6,590 nt of DNA from Salinicoccus sp. UBA3372. Lineage in GTDB: Bacteria > Bacillota > Bacilli > Staphylococcales > Salinicoccaceae. A program made the position numbers and the translations under genes. Below are positions 5,367 to 6,590 of this stretch, piece by piece. Within the stretch, counting starts at the first letter, position 1; each line of letters starts with the position of its first letter. The stretch lies in the NCBI GenBank assembly GCA_002360325.1, contig DEQG01000049.1:1-6590 (forward strand), read 5' to 3'. The notes under the pieces are model-generated. The model ran no database searches. It had not been told where the DNA came from and worked only from the letters and a program-made list of their open reading frames with translations.

Positions 5367-6590
5367 TTATTCAAATAGATTCTTAAATAATTTTTTCATA
5401 TAACCGCCCAGATCTTTCGATTCTTTCGGCCGGTTCTGTTCCGCTTTCGCATCGTTGACTTTTTCGTCGCCATCGTATGAGTACTCCGTATATTCTTCAT
5501 AATCCGGAGTTTCAGCAACTTCATCATCCGGTGCTTGATGCTGTACCGGTATACTTTCAGACGATTGATTTTCTGCTTCATTCTTATCTTTTCTGTTTTT
5601 GAATAAGCCGCTGAAGAAGTTTGAATCGGCATCTTCCGGAGTTTCTGAAGTGATGGTTTCTGTTGCTGTGTCATAATTATCAATTGTAACATATTCCAGT
5701 AGCTCATCAAACGAAATTCCACTGCTGACTGTAGAAATTACACTTGAGAACTCGGGCTTTCTTGCACCCATCTGGTTCGGTACATGGATACGCACTTTTT
5801 CAGACACCATGTCCTGCATCAGTTCTTTGATGCCGAGCAGGTTTGCAGTACCGCCTGTAACGACGAAACCGCCGCTGACTTTAGTGATGGACTGGCGCTG
5901 AAGGTCTTCAAATACATCCAACAGCAGCTCTTCCACTCTAAGTTCAATGATATCTGCTAAATCTTTCGGTGTCACTTCAATTGCATCTTCCGAATTGATC
6001 TGGTTCAGACGGATGACGTCTTCATCATTTGCCATATCGAAAAATGCATGGCCGTATTGGTTTTTCACTTTTTCAGCGTGATCGAACGGCATGTTGAACG
6101 CCTCGGTCAGATCATTGCTGATCAGATTGCCGCCCACCGGAATGCTTGAAGCATATTTCAGTGCGCCGCGCTCAAAGTATGCGTACTGAGTAAGATCTGC
6201 GCCGATGTCTATCACAACGCCGCCGAGTTCTATTTCCGCATCTGTCAGTACGTGTCCGTAGTTGACAGCATCCGAATATACGTCGAGTACCGTCAGACCG
6301 GACTCCTCCACACATTTCACCGCATTGATGAGCAGTGTGCGGTTGGTCAGGATAACGCCTGCTCTGACTGCCAGTGACTGCGTCGCGACCATTTCTTTCG
6401 GATCATCCACTTCATGAAGGTCATCCACGATGAAATGAACCGGAAAAACGGTGACGACTTCTTTGTCGCCCGCCATCTCTTTTTCTCTTAATGATTCCAA
6501 TAGGGACTCTATATGTTCACCATTGATTTCTGTTGACTCTCCGCCGAATCTTATCGATTCTTCACTGAATTTGATTTCCGAATCAGTGAT
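5367..6590 (-). CDS. ftsA: Cell division protein FtsA, C-terminal 407 residues (5' end outside window)
   Basis: The frame is open from the window edge to the TAA at 5367-5369, so the first roughly 90-100 residues are missing. An apparent start at TTG 6498-6500 is internal. FtsA is an actin-like ATPase that tethers FtsZ to the membrane. Visible are TVFPVHFIVDD, the second phosphate loop VVIDIGADLTQYAYFERG (fragment residues about 125-142), EKVKNQYG, and the adenosine motif GGFVVTGGTANLLGIKEL (about 240-257). A long acidic, probably disordered linker follows (about 310-394), and then the C-terminal amphipathic membrane helix GGYMKKLFKNLFE (395-407). The phosphate loop reads DIGADLT where many FtsA proteins have DIGGGTT-like sequence. 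The extended linker is typical of staphylococcal FtsA. It is co-oriented with ftsZ and probably co-transcribed. Confidence 0.96.
   Translation of the reverse strand: MTDSEIKFSEESIRFGGESTEINGEHIESLLESLREKEMAGDKEVVTVFPVHFIVDDLHEVDDPKEMVATQSLAVRAGVILTNRTLLINAVKCVEESGLTVLDVYSDAVNYGHVLTDAEIELGGVVIDIGADLTQYAYFERGALKYASSIPVGGNLISNDLTEAFNMPFDHAEKVKNQYGHAFFDMANDEDVIRLNQINSEDAIEVTPKDLADIIELRVEELLLDVFEDLQRQSITKVSGGFVVTGGTANLLGIKELMQDMVSEKVRIHVPNQMGARKPEFSSVISTVSSGISFDELLEYVTIDNYDTATETITSETPEDADSNFFSGLFKNRKDKNEAENQSSESIPVQHQAPDDEVAETPDYEEYTEYSYDGDEKVNDAKAEQNRPKESKDLGGYMKKLFKNLFE

Noticed and set aside
4778..5386. Plus-strand open frame of 202 codons opposite ftsZ
   Set aside because: Antisense shadow of the conserved ftsZ coding sequence; Ser/Pro/Ala-rich translation without motifs or a convincing ribosome binding site.
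5396..5722. Second minus-strand frame of 108 codons inside ftsA
   Set aside because: Out-of-frame reading of the ftsA linker; Lys/Arg/Met-rich product typical of a frame shadow, and the ftsA frame continues uninterrupted to its membrane helix.
6498..6500. TTG as a possible start for the ftsA protein
   Set aside because: The same frame stays open for another 30 codons to the window edge, with sequence that fits the FtsA domain before VTVFPVHFIVDD, so this is an internal codon.
1..6590. Search for a novel defence, mobile or biosynthetic system, CRISPR array or tRNA/rRNA gene
   Set aside because: All coding space is accounted for by the conserved division cluster and ileS; no direct repeats, insertion sequence ends or structural RNA genes other than the T-box were seen by eye.

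Overview
This window is the distal part of a division and cell wall (dcw) cluster from a low-to-moderate GC Gram-positive bacterium of the Bacillales. Staphylococcaceae is most likely. That placement rests on the gene order ftsA-ftsZ-pgeF(ylmD)-ylmE-sepF-ylmG-ylmH-divIVA-ileS, on a SepF and IleS N-terminus that resemble the staphylococcal proteins as I remember them, and on a tRNA-Ile T-box leader before ileS. The GC content looks higher than in Staphylococcus aureus, so a relative such as Salinicoccus or Jeotgalicoccus is possible, but genus is a guess.

Every gene lies on the minus strand, so transcription runs from high to low coordinates. The 3' end of ftsA (6590-5367, 5' end outside the window) is followed by ftsZ (5340-4195) and a strong intrinsic terminator that is a perfect 30-bp palindrome (4151-4180). 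A tightly packed group follows: pgeF (4133-3348), ylmE (3355-2723, overlapping pgeF by 8 nt), sepF (2726-2091, 4-nt GTGA overlap with ylmE), ylmG (2079-1768), an intercistronic hairpin (1733-1760), ylmH (1708-929) and divIVA (904-386). A consensus-like promoter (354-382) then drives a complete T-box leader (about 347-158) and the first 40 codons of ileS (120-1). There is no gene-free stretch over 300 bases; the longest non-coding stretch (121-385) is filled by the ileS promoter and T-box.

Functionally, FtsA and SepF are the two membrane anchors for the FtsZ ring, and DivIVA is the curved-membrane/pole scaffold. PgeF edits mis-incorporated L-Ser in peptidoglycan precursors (role known from homologues), YlmE/YggS handles PLP homeostasis, YlmG is a small YggT-family membrane protein and YlmH is an S4-domain RNA/ribosome-binding protein. 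IleS is a separate transcription unit controlled by uncharged tRNA-Ile.

I see no undescribed system, mobile element or CRISPR. The points worth a second look are regulatory: the terminator placed 17 nt before pgeF with no room for a promoter after it, three consecutive non-ATG starts (sepF, ylmG, ylmH), the ylmG-ylmH hairpin, and an inverted repeat overlapping the ileS promoter. There are also a few lineage-divergent residues in DivIVA, PgeF and FtsA.
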